Notes: generated from the letters alone by a model not told the origin. 64,000 nucleotides of DNA from Poriferisocius sp965200775 (GCA_965200775.1 OZ241383.1:3038001-3102000), one strand, 5' to 3'; shown: positions 23,241-32,130, numbered from the stretch's first letter. Translations and numbers: made by a program.

Positions 23241-24061
23241 GCGGGGTTGAGGCAAGCCTGGCCGGGGGCCTGATTGAGCTGATCGGTCGGGCCACGGTGT
23301 ACGACCTCGGACGGTCCATGCGAAACGGCATGGCTCAATCGCCCAATCATCCGCCGTTTCGTCACTGCCTCGACCGACGACATGGAGATCGGGTGCGGGC
23401 CGATGACAGCTCCGCAGCAGCCGACCTGCTCACCACAGGCTGCCACGTAGGTACCCATGTGGACGCCCTGGCCCACGTCAGTTTCCAGGGGAAGCTGCAC
23501 GGCGGTATCGATGCCGCCGAGGCGCAGGCAGGGGGCGGGTTCACGTCGTTGGGTATCCAGGAGCTGGGGCCGTTTGTGGGCCGGGGGGTGCTGGTTGACG
23601 TCCCAGGATCGCTGGGTATGGAGGTCTGCCCAGGGGGACATGAGATCACAGTGGCGGAGTTGGAGGACGCCCTCGCCCGCCAGGGCGTTTCGGTGCGCCC
23701 CGGCGATGCAGTGCTGGTACGAAGCGGTTGGGGAATGTACTTCGACGATCCCGACCACTTCCAGGGGGTCAACACCGGGGTGCCGGGAGTGGGGGAGGCC
23801 GGAGCCCTCTGGCTGGCTGACCAGGGGGCGGCTCTGGTAGGTGCCGACACCCTGGCGTTCGAGCAGCTTCCCGCCGGGCTGGGCCACGCCTTGCTGCCTG
23901 CTCACCGGGTGCTTCTGGTGGAGCGGGGCATCAACATCATTGAGACCATGGACCTAGATGGGCTCGCTGCCGCCGGGGTGAGCGAGTTCGTGTTCGTGCT
24001 GGCCCACCTGAACATCCACGGCGCTACCGGTGCCCCCGTGCGCCCCCTGGCCATCGCATGA
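23237..24061 (+). CDS. Cyclase-family (kynurenine formamidase-like) metal hydrolase
   Basis: 274 residues. The signature HVGTHVDALAH (70-80), here GCHVGTHVDALAHV, is the metal-binding motif of the cyclase/arylformamidase family. GDAVLVRSGW and VGADTLAFEQ are also family-like. Members hydrolyse formamides, lactams, isatin or related cyclic amides. It is coupled to the CoA-transferase by an ATGA overlap and precedes the MmgE/PrpD gene. It could open a cyclic N-containing intermediate; the substrate is not readable. Confidence 0.85.
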   Translation: MSGVEASLAGGLIELIGRATVYDLGRSMRNGMAQSPNHPPFRHCLDRRHGDRVRADDSSAAADLLTTGCHVGTHVDALAHVSFQGKLHGGIDAAEAQAGGGFTSLGIQELGPFVGRGVLVDVPGSLGMEVCPGGHEITVAELEDALARQGVSVRPGDAVLVRSGWGMYFDDPDHFQGVNTGVPGVGEAGALWLADQGAALVGADTLAFEQLPAGLGHALLPAHRVLLVERGINIIETMDLDGLAAAGVSEFVFVLAHLNIHGATGAPVRPLAIA

Positions 24062-24132
24062 GCCCAACACCGCTTGGACCTCGCAGGCCGAATCGGGCGA
24101 TGGTGCCGCTCGCCGGTTCGGAGACCCGATGA
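24058..24132 (+). CDS. Junction mini-ORF (24 aa) between cyclase and MmgE/PrpD genes
   Basis: ATG 24058 overlaps the cyclase stop (ATGA) and the frame ends in a TGA overlapping the next ATG (24129, ATGA). Its first codons (MSPTPLG) echo the true downstream start (MSPILHQ): ATGAGCCC occurs at both ends, 71 bp apart. This is consistent with an old duplication of the junction. Confidence 0.4.
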   Translation: MSPTPLGPRRPNRAMVPLAGSETR

Positions 24133-25535
24133 GCCCGATCCTGCACCAGCTCGCCATCCTGGCCTGCGGGCCGGTTCCCGAATCGGTGCGGGTCGGCATC
24201 CCGGCCCGGGTTATCGACATCGTGGGGATCGCGGTGCGGGCCACCCAGCTCGACACCTCCCAGGCGGTCACCGGCTTTGCCGTCGACCAGGGCACCGCAC
24301 CCCAGTCCACCGCCATCGGCGGAGGTCAGGCCATGTCGGTGGCGGAAGCCTCGTTTGTAAACGGCGTCCTGGCCCATTCATTGGACTACGACGACACCCA
24401 CCTCCCCTCCATCATCCACCCCAGCGCCTCGGTGGTGCCCGCTTCGCTGGCAATGGCGGAATGGCAGAGGGCATCGGGTAGCGCGTTGATTGATGCCGTG
24501 GCTGTGGGGTTGGAGATCGCGGTGCGCCTCGGCATGGGTGGTTACGACCGCAACGCCCGCCAGTCGGTGTACTTCGAGCGAGGCCAACATGCCACCTCGA
24601 TTTGCGGCGCGGTGGGCTCGGCGGCCGCCGCGGCCCGGCTGTCGGGGGCCGACGCCGACGGCATCGGCCACGCCATGGGTATCGCTTGCAGCATGGCCAG
24701 CGGCATCATCGAAGCCAACCGGGCTGGGGGAACGGTGAAGCGGCTTCACTGTGGCTGGGCCGCTCGGGCAGGGGTCACCGCCGCCTCGTTGGCCGGTCGG
24801 GGCATCACCGGGCCGGCCACCGCCATCGAAGGTCGGTTCGGACTGTTCACGGCTTTTCTCGATGGCCAGGCCGACCCCGGCGCGGTCACCGAGGATTTGG
24901 GGGATCGTTGGACCGCCGACGAGATCTTCTACAAGCCGTACCCGGCCAACCACTTCACCCACACCGGCATCGACGCCGCCCTTTCCCTGCGCCGACAGGG
25001 GGTTGGTCCCGACGATGTTGCCGCTGCCACCCTGGAGGTGCCCCCGCCGGCAGCTCGCACCATCGGCGAACCCATCGATGTGAAGCGGAGCCCCGAAACT
25101 GGATACCAGGCACAGTTCAGCGGCCCCTACACCGTGGTGGCCGGACTTCTCGGCGGGAGCGGCCTCGGGGTTGGCCTGGACGATTTCACCGACGCCCTGG
25201 CCCGCGACCCGATCCGGCGAGAGTTGATGGCCCGGGTCAACGTCACCGGTGATCCCGGTTTGATGGCCATCTACCCCGATCAGCTACCCGGTCGCCTTAC
25301 GGTGACTACCACCTCCGGCCACACCCTGGTGGAGGAGAAGCTGGTCAATCGAGGTGGGCCCGCTCAACCCCTTACCGATACCGAGCTGGCCGCCAAGTAC
25401 GCCGACAACACCGCGGGCATACTGGATGAAGATGTCTCGGACCGGACTTACGATGCGCTGTCGGGCCTTGACGCGGTGCGGTCGGTTGCCGGCCTGCTGA
25501 CACCTCTTCTGGAGCTCACCGGGGGGAAGCGATGA
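24129..25535 (+). CDS. MmgE/PrpD family protein
   Basis: 468 residues. Family features include AEASFVNGVLAHSLDYDDTHLPSIIHPSA, GYDRNARQSVYFERGQHATS, the KRLHCGWAARAGVTAASLA block and YKPYPANHFTHTGIDA. Relatives are 2-methylcitrate dehydratase (PrpD), cis-aconitate decarboxylase and iminodisuccinate epimerase. They act on branched tricarboxylic or dicarboxylic acids. Here it may hydrate or dehydrate a methyl-substituted dicarboxylic acid. It is linked to the amidohydrolase after it by ATGA overlap. Confidence 0.88.
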   Translation: MSPILHQLAILACGPVPESVRVGIPARVIDIVGIAVRATQLDTSQAVTGFAVDQGTAPQSTAIGGGQAMSVAEASFVNGVLAHSLDYDDTHLPSIIHPSASVVPASLAMAEWQRASGSALIDAVAVGLEIAVRLGMGGYDRNARQSVYFERGQHATSICGAVGSAAAAARLSGADADGIGHAMGIACSMASGIIEANRAGGTVKRLHCGWAARAGVTAASLAGRGITGPATAIEGRFGLFTAFLDGQADPGAVTEDLGDRWTADEIFYKPYPANHFTHTGIDAALSLRRQGVGPDDVAAATLEVPPPAARTIGEPIDVKRSPETGYQAQFSGPYTVVAGLLGGSGLGVGLDDFTDALARDPIRRELMARVNVTGDPGLMAIYPDQLPGRLTVTTTSGHTLVEEKLVNRGGPAQPLTDTELAAKYADNTAGILDEDVSDRTYDALSGLDAVRSVAGLLTPLLELTGGKR

Positions 25536-27028
25536 CCGACACCATCAATACCGGGGCCCAGGGCGTCAGCCCCGACACCATCATCACCGGAGCCCGTGTC
25601 GTCCGCCCTGACATCGCAAAGGTGGAGGAGCTGGACATCGCCATCACCGACGGCCGGATCAGCGACCTGGCTCCCGGCTTGGCCGCGGCAACGCCCGGCG
25701 CAGAAGTGTTCGACGCCTCCGGGCTTATCGCCTTCCCCGGCTCGGTGGACGCCCACACCCACATGGGCATCTACAACCCCCTGGACATAGACGCCGGTAC
25801 CGAGAGCCGGGCCGCTGCCCAGGGGGGCACCACCACGGTGCTCAACTACATGAGGACCGGCCAGTACTACCTAAACCGGGGAGGGCCGTATAGCGAGTTC
25901 TTTCCCGAAGTGCTGCGCCTCATGGAAGGTCGCAGCCATGTGGACTACGCCTTCCACCTCGCCCCCATGCAGGCAGCCCACATCGACGAGATCCCCATTC
26001 TGGCCACCGAGTACGGGGTGACATCGTTCAAGATCTTCATGTTCTACGGGGGGCACGGCCTCCACGGCGCCAGCGACGACCAGGCAGACTTCCTGATGAC
26101 CCCGCCGGGAGAGCGCTACGACTACGCCCACTTCGAGTTCATCATGCGGGGAATCGCCGCCACCCGGCAGGCCCACCCCGAGCTGGCCGACGTGCTCTCG
26201 CTGTCGATGCACTGCGAGTCGGCGGAGATAATGACCGCCTACACCAAGTTGGTGGAGGCCGAGGGGCGCCTGAGCGGGCTGGCGGCCTATTCGGCGTCCC
26301 GCCCGCCCCATTCCGAGGGGCTGGCTGTGACCGTGGCGTCGTACCTGGCCCACGAGACCGAAGTGTCCAACATCAACCTGTTGCACCTGTCGTCGGCCAA
26401 AGCCATGGACGCCGCGCTGCGCATGAGCCGCTGCTTCGAGAACGTGGACTTCCGCCGAGAGGTCACCATCGGGCATCTGCTGGTGGACATCGACACCTCG
26501 GGCGATCCCTGGGGCAAGGTCAACCCGCCGATCCGCCCTCGGGCCGACGTGGAGGCGCTCTGGGAACACGTTCTGGCCGGAGAGGTGGACTGGGTGGTGA
26601 GCGACCACGCCTGCTGCCGTACCGAGGCCAAGGTGTCAGCCGAGAACCCAGAGGACATTTGGTTGGCCAAGAGCGGATTCGGGGGCACCGAGTACCTGCT
26701 CAACGGTCTTTACTCCGAGGGAACCAAGCGGGGTTTGGGGTTGGCCGACATCTCCAGGTTGGTGTCGTGGAACCCGGCACAGCGCTACGGCCTGAGTACC
26801 AAGGGCACCATAGGGGTGGGCTACGACGCCGATATTGCCCTGCTCGACCCGGCGGTGAGCCATGTGGTGCGGGCCGACCGGTCGGAGTCAAGCCAGGGCT
26901 ACACCCCGTTCGAGGGCCAGGAGCTCACTGGCAGGGTCACCGATGTGTGGCTTCGGGGCCGGCCCGTCCTTTCGGGCGGCAATGTGGTGGGCAACCCCAT
27001 GGGCCAGTACCAGAAGCGGCCGACATGA
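25532..27028 (+). CDS. Hydantoinase/dihydropyrimidinase-type cyclic amidohydrolase (imidase possible)
   Basis: 498 residues. The binuclear metal site is visible: DAHTHMG (His75, His77), the likely carbamylated Lys167 (TSFKIFMFY), conserved His residues (SMHCES, NLLHLSSAKA) and SDHACC. Enzymes of this class hydrolyse five- and six-membered cyclic ureides or imides, including hydantoins, dihydropyrimidines and maleimide/succinimide (imidase). It ends the operon that begins at 22050. In a tetrapyrrole-breakdown context an imidase opening maleimides would fit. Hydantoin or allantoin-like substrates are the alternative. Confidence 0.88.
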   Translation: MTDTINTGAQGVSPDTIITGARVVRPDIAKVEELDIAITDGRISDLAPGLAAATPGAEVFDASGLIAFPGSVDAHTHMGIYNPLDIDAGTESRAAAQGGTTTVLNYMRTGQYYLNRGGPYSEFFPEVLRLMEGRSHVDYAFHLAPMQAAHIDEIPILATEYGVTSFKIFMFYGGHGLHGASDDQADFLMTPPGERYDYAHFEFIMRGIAATRQAHPELADVLSLSMHCESAEIMTAYTKLVEAEGRLSGLAAYSASRPPHSEGLAVTVASYLAHETEVSNINLLHLSSAKAMDAALRMSRCFENVDFRREVTIGHLLVDIDTSGDPWGKVNPPIRPRADVEALWEHVLAGEVDWVVSDHACCRTEAKVSAENPEDIWLAKSGFGGTEYLLNGLYSEGTKRGLGLADISRLVSWNPAQRYGLSTKGTIGVGYDADIALLDPAVSHVVRADRSESSQGYTPFEGQELTGRVTDVWLRGRPVLSGGNVVGNPMGQYQKRPT

Positions 27029-27036
27029 GCGGGTCG

Positions 27037-27945
27037 CTAGCGGGATCGGGGTTGAGGGAACCCGCCTGCTTTGGCCACCAGGCTGGGTACGCCGTGGCCG
27101 AGCTGAGCCTCCAGCCAGGTGGTGGTCTCGATCAGCGCGTCGAGGTCCAGCCCGGTGTCGTACCCCATCTCGTGGGCCATGTACACCACGTCCTCGGTGG
27201 CCACGTTGCCGGTGGCCTTGGGGGCGAACGGGCACCCGCCCACCCCGCCAAGGCTGGAGTCGAACACCCGCACTCCGGTGTCGATGGCTGCCGCTATGTT
27301 GGCCAGCGCGGTGTTGCGGGTGTTGTGGAAGTGGCCCCGCAAAGCGATGCCAGGGGCCCGCTGCGCAACGGCGGAGAACAGGTCGGCCACCTGGGTGGGA
27401 ACCCCGACCCCGATGGTGTCGGCCAGAACCAGCTCGTTGGGCTGCGTGTCGGCCAGCCGAGCCACGATGTCGAGCACCGTTGCGGGGTCCACCCGTCCTT
27501 CGTAGGGGCATCCGCAAACCGCCGAAACGGTGACCGCCGTCTTGATTCCTGCTTGCCGGGCGGCATCGCTGATTTCGATCCATCGCTGCAGCGATTCGGC
27601 AATGGAGGCATTCTGATTGGCTTGGGAGAACGTCTCCGACGCCACCACCACCCCGCAAACCTCATCCACACCGGCGGCGATGGCCCGCTCCACCCCTCGC
27701 TGGTTCAGGGCCAGGGCGCTGTAGCTCACCCCACTAGAACGGGGAACTCCGGCCATCACCGCATCGCCGTCGGCCATCTTGGGTACCGCCTTGGGGCTCA
27801 CGAAGCTGGTGGCTTCGATGCGGGTGTGGCCTGCGCCGGCCAGGCGGGTGATGAGGTCGATCTTCCGGTCGGTGCTGAGGTCGGCCGGGTCGGCCTGCAA
27901 GCCGTCACGGGGGGCCACTTCGACGATCTGAATGCGCTCGGTCAC
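27037..27945 (-). CDS. Hydroxymethylglutaryl-CoA lyase-like (HMGL/DRE-TIM) enzyme
   Basis: 302 residues from GTG 27945. IVEVAPRDGLQ is the metal/substrate motif. ATSFVSPKAVPKMAD, NELVLADTIGVGVP, RGHFHNTRNTALAN (metal His pair) and SLGGVGGCPFAPKATGN (active-site Cys loop) fit HMG-CoA lyase. It cleaves 3-hydroxy-3-methylglutaryl-CoA or a similar hydroxyacyl-CoA to acetyl-CoA plus an oxo acid. An ATG at 27990 exists but overlaps the divergent CaiB gene, so the shorter start was chosen. It converges on the amidohydrolase with a 9-bp gap. Confidence 0.88.
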   Translation of the reverse strand: MTERIQIVEVAPRDGLQADPADLSTDRKIDLITRLAGAGHTRIEATSFVSPKAVPKMADGDAVMAGVPRSSGVSYSALALNQRGVERAIAAGVDEVCGVVVASETFSQANQNASIAESLQRWIEISDAARQAGIKTAVTVSAVCGCPYEGRVDPATVLDIVARLADTQPNELVLADTIGVGVPTQVADLFSAVAQRAPGIALRGHFHNTRNTALANIAAAIDTGVRVFDSSLGGVGGCPFAPKATGNVATEDVVYMAHEMGYDTGLDLDALIETTTWLEAQLGHGVPSLVAKAGGFPQPRSR

Positions 27946-27977
27946 AGCGGGGCTGAGCCTACCGGAGGGAGAGAAAA

Positions 27978-29174
27978 ATGACCGGCGCACTGTCCGACAT
28001 AAGGGTGATCGAGATGGGCACCTTGCTGGCCGGGCCGTTCTGCGGCCAGCAGTTGGCCGACCACGGCGCCGAGGTCATCAAGGTCGAACCGCCCACGACC
28101 GGCGATCCCATGCGTGTGTGGGGTCAGGAGAAGGCCGACGGCAAGTCGCTGTGGTGGCCGGTGGTCGGGCGGGGCAAGAAGTCGGTCACCATCAACCTGC
28201 GGGAGGCCGCCGGTCAGGATCTGGTGCGCAAGCTGGCCGCCAACGCCGATGTCCTGCTGGAGAACTTCCGACCCGGCACGCTGGAAAAGTGGGGTTTGTC
28301 CCCTGCCGAACTACACGCCGTCAACCCCCGGCTGGTGATCACCCGGGTGTCGGGCTACGGCCAGACCGGGCCGTACTCATCCCAGCCGGGTTTCGGGGCC
28401 ATCGGAGAGGCACTGGGGGGAATTCGCTACACAACCGGTGACCCGGCCAAGATGCCCAGCCGGACGGGGATCAGCATCGGCGACACCCTCACCGCCATGT
28501 TCGCCACCATCGGCACCCTGAACGCCCTTCACGCTCGCGGGCGCACCGGCAAGGGGCAGGTGGTGGATGCGGCCCTGTACGAGTCGGTACTGGCCGTGAT
28601 GGAGTCGCTACTGACCGAGTACCACGTGGCCGGGTTCATCAGGGAGCGCACCGGTTCGATCATCCCCAACATCGCCCCGGCCAACGTGTACCCCACCCGT
28701 GACGGCAAGCTCCATCTGATCTCCGCCAATCAGGACACGGTGTGGCGGCGGCTGGCCACGGCCATGGGTCGCCCCGAGCTGGGCGACGACCCCCGCTACG
28801 CCACCCACATCGCCCGGGGCGACCACCAGCACGAGCTTGACGATTTGATCGCCCGGTGGACCGAAACTGTTGACGCCGACGAGCTGCACCGGTTGCTGAA
28901 CGACCATGGAGTGCCCAACGGCCAGATGTACCGGGCCCCCGAGATGTTGGAGGACGATCATTTCGCCGACCGTCAGGCCATCGTTTGGGTGGACAGCCCC
29001 GACTTCGGTTCGGTGCCCATGCAGAACGTGGTGCCCAAGCTGTCGGATACCCCAGGGGAAATCGAGTGGTCGGGTCCGGTGCTGGGCGAGCACAACGAAG
29101 AGGTGTTTGGGGGGATTCTCGGCCTCGAGAGTGAGGTGATCAGCCGGCTCAGAGCGGACGGGATCATCGGCTGA
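27978..29174 (+). CDS. CaiB/BaiF CoA-transferase (second copy)
   Basis: 398 residues with a strong GGAGGGAGA site before ATG 27978. GALSDIRVIEMGTLLAGPF, EVIKVEPP, NFRPGTLEKWGL and SGYGQTGPY mark the family. The catalytic Asp lies in GKGQVVDAALYES. It is a paralogue of the gene at 22050 but not a recent duplicate. It probably activates a different acid, perhaps the substrate of the divergent HMG-CoA-lyase-like gene. Its TGA overlaps the next ATG (TGATG). Confidence 0.9.
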   Translation: MTGALSDIRVIEMGTLLAGPFCGQQLADHGAEVIKVEPPTTGDPMRVWGQEKADGKSLWWPVVGRGKKSVTINLREAAGQDLVRKLAANADVLLENFRPGTLEKWGLSPAELHAVNPRLVITRVSGYGQTGPYSSQPGFGAIGEALGGIRYTTGDPAKMPSRTGISIGDTLTAMFATIGTLNALHARGRTGKGQVVDAALYESVLAVMESLLTEYHVAGFIRERTGSIIPNIAPANVYPTRDGKLHLISANQDTVWRRLATAMGRPELGDDPRYATHIARGDHQHELDDLIARWTETVDADELHRLLNDHGVPNGQMYRAPEMLEDDHFADRQAIVWVDSPDFGSVPMQNVVPKLSDTPGEIEWSGPVLGEHNEEVFGGILGLESEVISRLRADGIIG

Positions 29175-29821
29175 TGCAGGATGGGACCGGTATGAGCGGC
29201 GCCGGGTTGGTGGAGGACTACCGCCAGGCCGGGTTCAACAACCGGCTGGGGTTCGGTGACCGGCCGGCGCTGGTGGTGATCGACTTCTGCCGGGCCTACC
29301 TCGATCCCGAGTCGCCGCTGTACGCCGGGGTGGAGGAGGCCCGGGCTTCCTGTGCCCGGGTGCTGGGAGCAGCCCGGTCGGCTCGCATCCCCGTGCTGCA
29401 CACCAGGGTGGAGTTCCAGCCCGGTGGCGCCGACGGCGGGGTTTTCTTCCGAAAAGTCGGCGCACTGGAGTGCTTTGTTCGGGGCAACCCGCTGGGTGGA
29501 TTCGGCCAGGGTCTTGAGCCTGTGGACGGCGAGGTTGTGGTGGTGAAGCAGTACGCCTCGGGGTTCTTCGGCACGTCGCTGGCCTCCACGCTCACCGCCC
29601 TCGGCGTTGACACCCTGATCCACACCGGGGTTTCCACCAGCGGTTGCGTTCGGGCCACCGCACTGGATGCCTGCCAGCACGGGTTTGTTCCCATCGTGGT
29701 CCGAGACGCCTGCGGCGACCGGGATCAGAGCGTCCACGAGGCCAACCTGTTCGACCTCGACGCCAAGTACGCCGATGTGGTGACCGAGCCGGAGGTGCTC
29801 GACTACCTGGCCTCCCGATAG
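29174..29821 (+). CDS. Isochorismatase-family amidohydrolase (carbamoylsarcosine/maleamate amidase-like)
   Basis: 215 residues. The catalytic triad of cysteine amidohydrolases is present: Asp37 (LVVIDFCRAYLD), Lys125 (VVVVKQYASGFFGT) and Cys158 (HTGVSTSGCVRATALDA). Relatives include N-carbamoylsarcosine amidase, nicotinamidase and maleamate amidase. It should release ammonia from a primary amide. Coupled to the CoA-transferase, it could finish what an imidase starts: maleamic-type half amide to diacid, then CoA ester. ATG 29192 is an alternative start. Confidence 0.88.
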   Translation: MQDGTGMSGAGLVEDYRQAGFNNRLGFGDRPALVVIDFCRAYLDPESPLYAGVEEARASCARVLGAARSARIPVLHTRVEFQPGGADGGVFFRKVGALECFVRGNPLGGFGQGLEPVDGEVVVVKQYASGFFGTSLASTLTALGVDTLIHTGVSTSGCVRATALDACQHGFVPIVVRDACGDRDQSVHEANLFDLDAKYADVVTEPEVLDYLASR

Positions 29822-29844
29822 ACGGGACTGCTCAGGCTGCTATT

Positions 29845-29947
29845 TCAGGTCAGCCGGGCCGCGGCAGGCAGGTCGGCGAACACCCGCACATGGGGATGGG
29901 GCTGGAGAAGCGATGCCGGTACCTCGGTGGTAACCGGTCCCTCAACG
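29845..29947 (-). pseudogene. C-terminal remnant of a glucosamine-6-phosphate deaminase (NagB)-like gene
   Basis: One minus-strand frame encodes about 33 residues, including EGPVTTEVPASLLQPHPHV followed by RVFADLPAAARLT and a stop. This looks like the end of NagB-type isomerases/deaminases (EGPVxxxVPASxLQxHPHxxVxxD). Nothing upstream in frame continues the family, because the quinone oxidoreductase gene begins to occupy the region. I read it as a deletion relic. It fills most of the 148-bp gap between 29821 and 29970. Confidence 0.5.
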
Positions 29948-29969
29948 GGGCGGGGACAACGGCACGCCC

Positions 29970-30905
29970 TCAGTTCACCAGCACCACCTTGCCGAACTTG
30001 CCCGGCGTGGCGAACCAGTCGTAGGCCTCGGCCGCCTCGGCCAGGGGGAAGGCGCGAGACAGCGGCACCCGCACCCGGCCCGATTCGAGGAGCGGGAGCA
30101 CGTGACGTTCCACTCGCCGGGCTACCGTGGCCCGCTGCTCCAGTGGCCGGGCTCGCAGCGTGGAGGCCGACATACGTATCCGCTTGACCATGAGCAACGC
30201 CAGGTTCAGCGACACCTCGGAACCCGCTCCCACCCCGATCACCACGATGCGACCCTCAGTGGCCAGGGCCTTGATGTTGGCCGGCCAGTTGGGTGTACCT
30301 ACCAGTTCGAGGATCACGTCGAACGGGCCCGCGTCGATGAACTCCCCGGGATCGATGGCCGTGGCCCTCAACTCGGCCACCATGGGCCGGGTCTCGGGGT
30401 TACGGACGGTGGCGGTCACCTGGGCTCCGGCGGCGGCAGCGATCTGCACTGCGGCAGTCCCCACCCCACCGGCTGCGCCGTGGATGCACACCCGCTCGCC
30501 CATGGCCAACCCTCCCTGGGTGAACAGGGCGTCGTGAGCGGTGGCGAATACCTCGGGGAACCCTCCGGCGCTCTCCCAGCTCGTCGAGTCGGGCACCGGC
30601 ATGGCCAGGGGTTCGTCCACCACGCACAGTTCGGCCTGGCCTCCCCCCTGCACCACCGCCATCACCCGGTTACCCACCGAGAACCTGCGGCAGGCTGCAC
30701 CGGCGGCGATCACCTCCCCTGCCATTTCCAAGCCACCGGTTGCCGGCGCCCCCGGGGGCGGGGGGTAGCCGCCGGCTGCCTGGGTGATGTCGGCACCGTT
30801 CAACCCGGCGGCTCGCACCTCCACCAGAAGCTGTCCCGGCCCCGGTGTCGGATCGTCCACTTGTCCCACCGTGGCCCGGCCGTTCTCGAACACGACTGCC
30901 CTCAT
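29970..30905 (-). CDS. Zinc-independent quinone oxidoreductase (MDR family)
   Basis: 311 residues. An N-terminal GroES-like domain (GQLLVEVRAAGLNGADITQAAGGYPPPP) is followed by a Rossmann domain (VCIHGAAGGVGTAAVQIAAAAGAQV). The catalytic-zinc Cys/His set of alcohol dehydrogenases is absent, as in NADPH:quinone reductases and PIG3-like proteins. It should reduce quinones or enoyl groups with NADPH. It is transcribed alone and diverges from the HD-domain gene. Confidence 0.9.
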   Translation of the reverse strand: MRAVVFENGRATVGQVDDPTPGPGQLLVEVRAAGLNGADITQAAGGYPPPPGAPATGGLEMAGEVIAAGAACRRFSVGNRVMAVVQGGGQAELCVVDEPLAMPVPDSTSWESAGGFPEVFATAHDALFTQGGLAMGERVCIHGAAGGVGTAAVQIAAAAGAQVTATVRNPETRPMVAELRATAIDPGEFIDAGPFDVILELVGTPNWPANIKALATEGRIVVIGVGAGSEVSLNLALLMVKRIRMSASTLRARPLEQRATVARRVERHVLPLLESGRVRVPLSRAFPLAEAAEAYDWFATPGKFGKVVLVN

Positions 30906-30996
30906 TGCCTCAGGCCTGCCTGGTTGTGTTGATGCTCACTCCGGCGACTCTACTGGGCAGGGTGATAATGCCATTCGGACTGCTAGGCTGGCAGGC

Positions 30997-31551
30997 ATGG
31001 AGACGCTGACCCGAGCTGCTTTCACCCGGATGGACCAGTCCACCGCCGAGGACTGGGCGGCGACCGGCCCCACTCACCACTATCTCGAGCTGGAGCTGGC
31101 CGACCGGGTGTTGAGGGAGTTGCGAGATTTGGCGGCCGGGCCCCAGGGCTTCGCGGTGGATCGACTGGTTCACAGCCTCCAGACCACTCACCGGGCAGAG
31201 CGGGCCGGGCGCGACGATGAGTACCTGATGTGCGCGCTGGTCCACGACATTGGCGACCTATTGACCCCTCACAACCACCCCGACCTGGCGGCTGCCATCC
31301 TCAAGCCGTTTGTGTCCGAGGCCAACCTGTGGATGGTGGAGATGCACGGCGTCTTCCAGGGGTACTACTTCTGGCACCACGTGGGGCGGGATCGCCACAG
31401 CCGGGATGCCTACGTCGGGCATCCCCACTACGACCGCTGCGAGGAGTTCTGCGCCGAGTACGACATGCCCTCGTTCGATCCGGCCTATCCCACGCCGCCC
31501 CTAGAGCACTACGAACCGCTGGTGCGCGACTTCTTCGCTCCCGCTTCGTGA
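30997..31551 (+). CDS. HD-domain protein, possibly a di-iron HD oxygenase (PhnZ-like)
   Basis: 184 residues from ATG 30997. The HD metal ligands are H59, the VHDIGD pair H83/D84, and later His residues (HGVFQGYYFWHHVG). The stretch HSLQTTHRAERAGRDDEY before the HD pair resembles HD-domain mixed-valent di-iron oxygenases (PhnZ/TmpB), which carry a conserved RAERxGxDxE. Those enzymes cleave organophosphonates or related alcohols. A phosphohydrolase is the alternative. It is coupled to dcd by a GTGA overlap. Confidence 0.65.
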   Translation: METLTRAAFTRMDQSTAEDWAATGPTHHYLELELADRVLRELRDLAAGPQGFAVDRLVHSLQTTHRAERAGRDDEYLMCALVHDIGDLLTPHNHPDLAAAILKPFVSEANLWMVEMHGVFQGYYFWHHVGRDRHSRDAYVGHPHYDRCEEFCAEYDMPSFDPAYPTPPLEHYEPLVRDFFAPAS

Positions 31552-32108
31552 TCCTCTCCGACCGGAGCATTCGCGAGGAGCTGGAAGCGGGTCGCATCCA
31601 GATCGACCCGTTGGCTGATAGCGCCATCCAGCCCTCGTCGGTTGACCTGCGCATTGACCGCCACTTCCGGGTGTTCCGCAATCACACCGAGGGGCTGATT
31701 GACGTCAAGCGGGACATGGAAGCGTTGACCGATCCGGTGGAGATCGAGGCCGACGGCGTCTTCATCCTCCACCCTGGCGAGTTCGTGCTGGGTTCCACCC
31801 TGGAGCGGGTGAAGGTGCCCGACGACCTGGTGGCCCGGCTGGAGGGCAAGTCGTCGCTGGGGCGGCTGGGGCTGCTGATCCACTCCACCGCCGGGTTCGT
31901 GGATGCGGGCTGGAACGGCCGCCTCACCCTGGAGCTGTCCAACGTGGCCACCTTGCCCATCACCCTTTACGCCGGGATGAAGATCGGCCAGATCTCCTTC
32001 ATCCGCATGACCACCCCCGCCGAGCACCCCTACGGCTCGACCGAGGCCGGCTCCAAGTACCAGGACCAAACCGGCCCCATCCCCTCCCGCTACTGGAAAA
32101 ACTGGTAG
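31548..32108 (+). CDS. dcd: dCTP deaminase
   Basis: 186 residues from GTG 31548 overlapping the HD gene stop. VILSDRSIREELEAGRIQIDP, QPSSVDLRID and the active-site block LEGKSSLGRLGLLIHSTAGF mark Dcd; the C-terminus is the usual YQDQTGPIPSRYWKNW. It deaminates dCTP to dUTP for thymidylate synthesis. Some actinobacterial and archaeal members also hydrolyse dUTP (Dcd-Dut), which the HSTAG region does not settle. Confidence 0.93.
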   Translation: MILSDRSIREELEAGRIQIDPLADSAIQPSSVDLRIDRHFRVFRNHTEGLIDVKRDMEALTDPVEIEADGVFILHPGEFVLGSTLERVKVPDDLVARLEGKSSLGRLGLLIHSTAGFVDAGWNGRLTLELSNVATLPITLYAGMKIGQISFIRMTTPAEHPYGSTEAGSKYQDQTGPIPSRYWKNW

Positions 32109-32130
32109 GCCCTCGGCCGCTTCGCTACCC

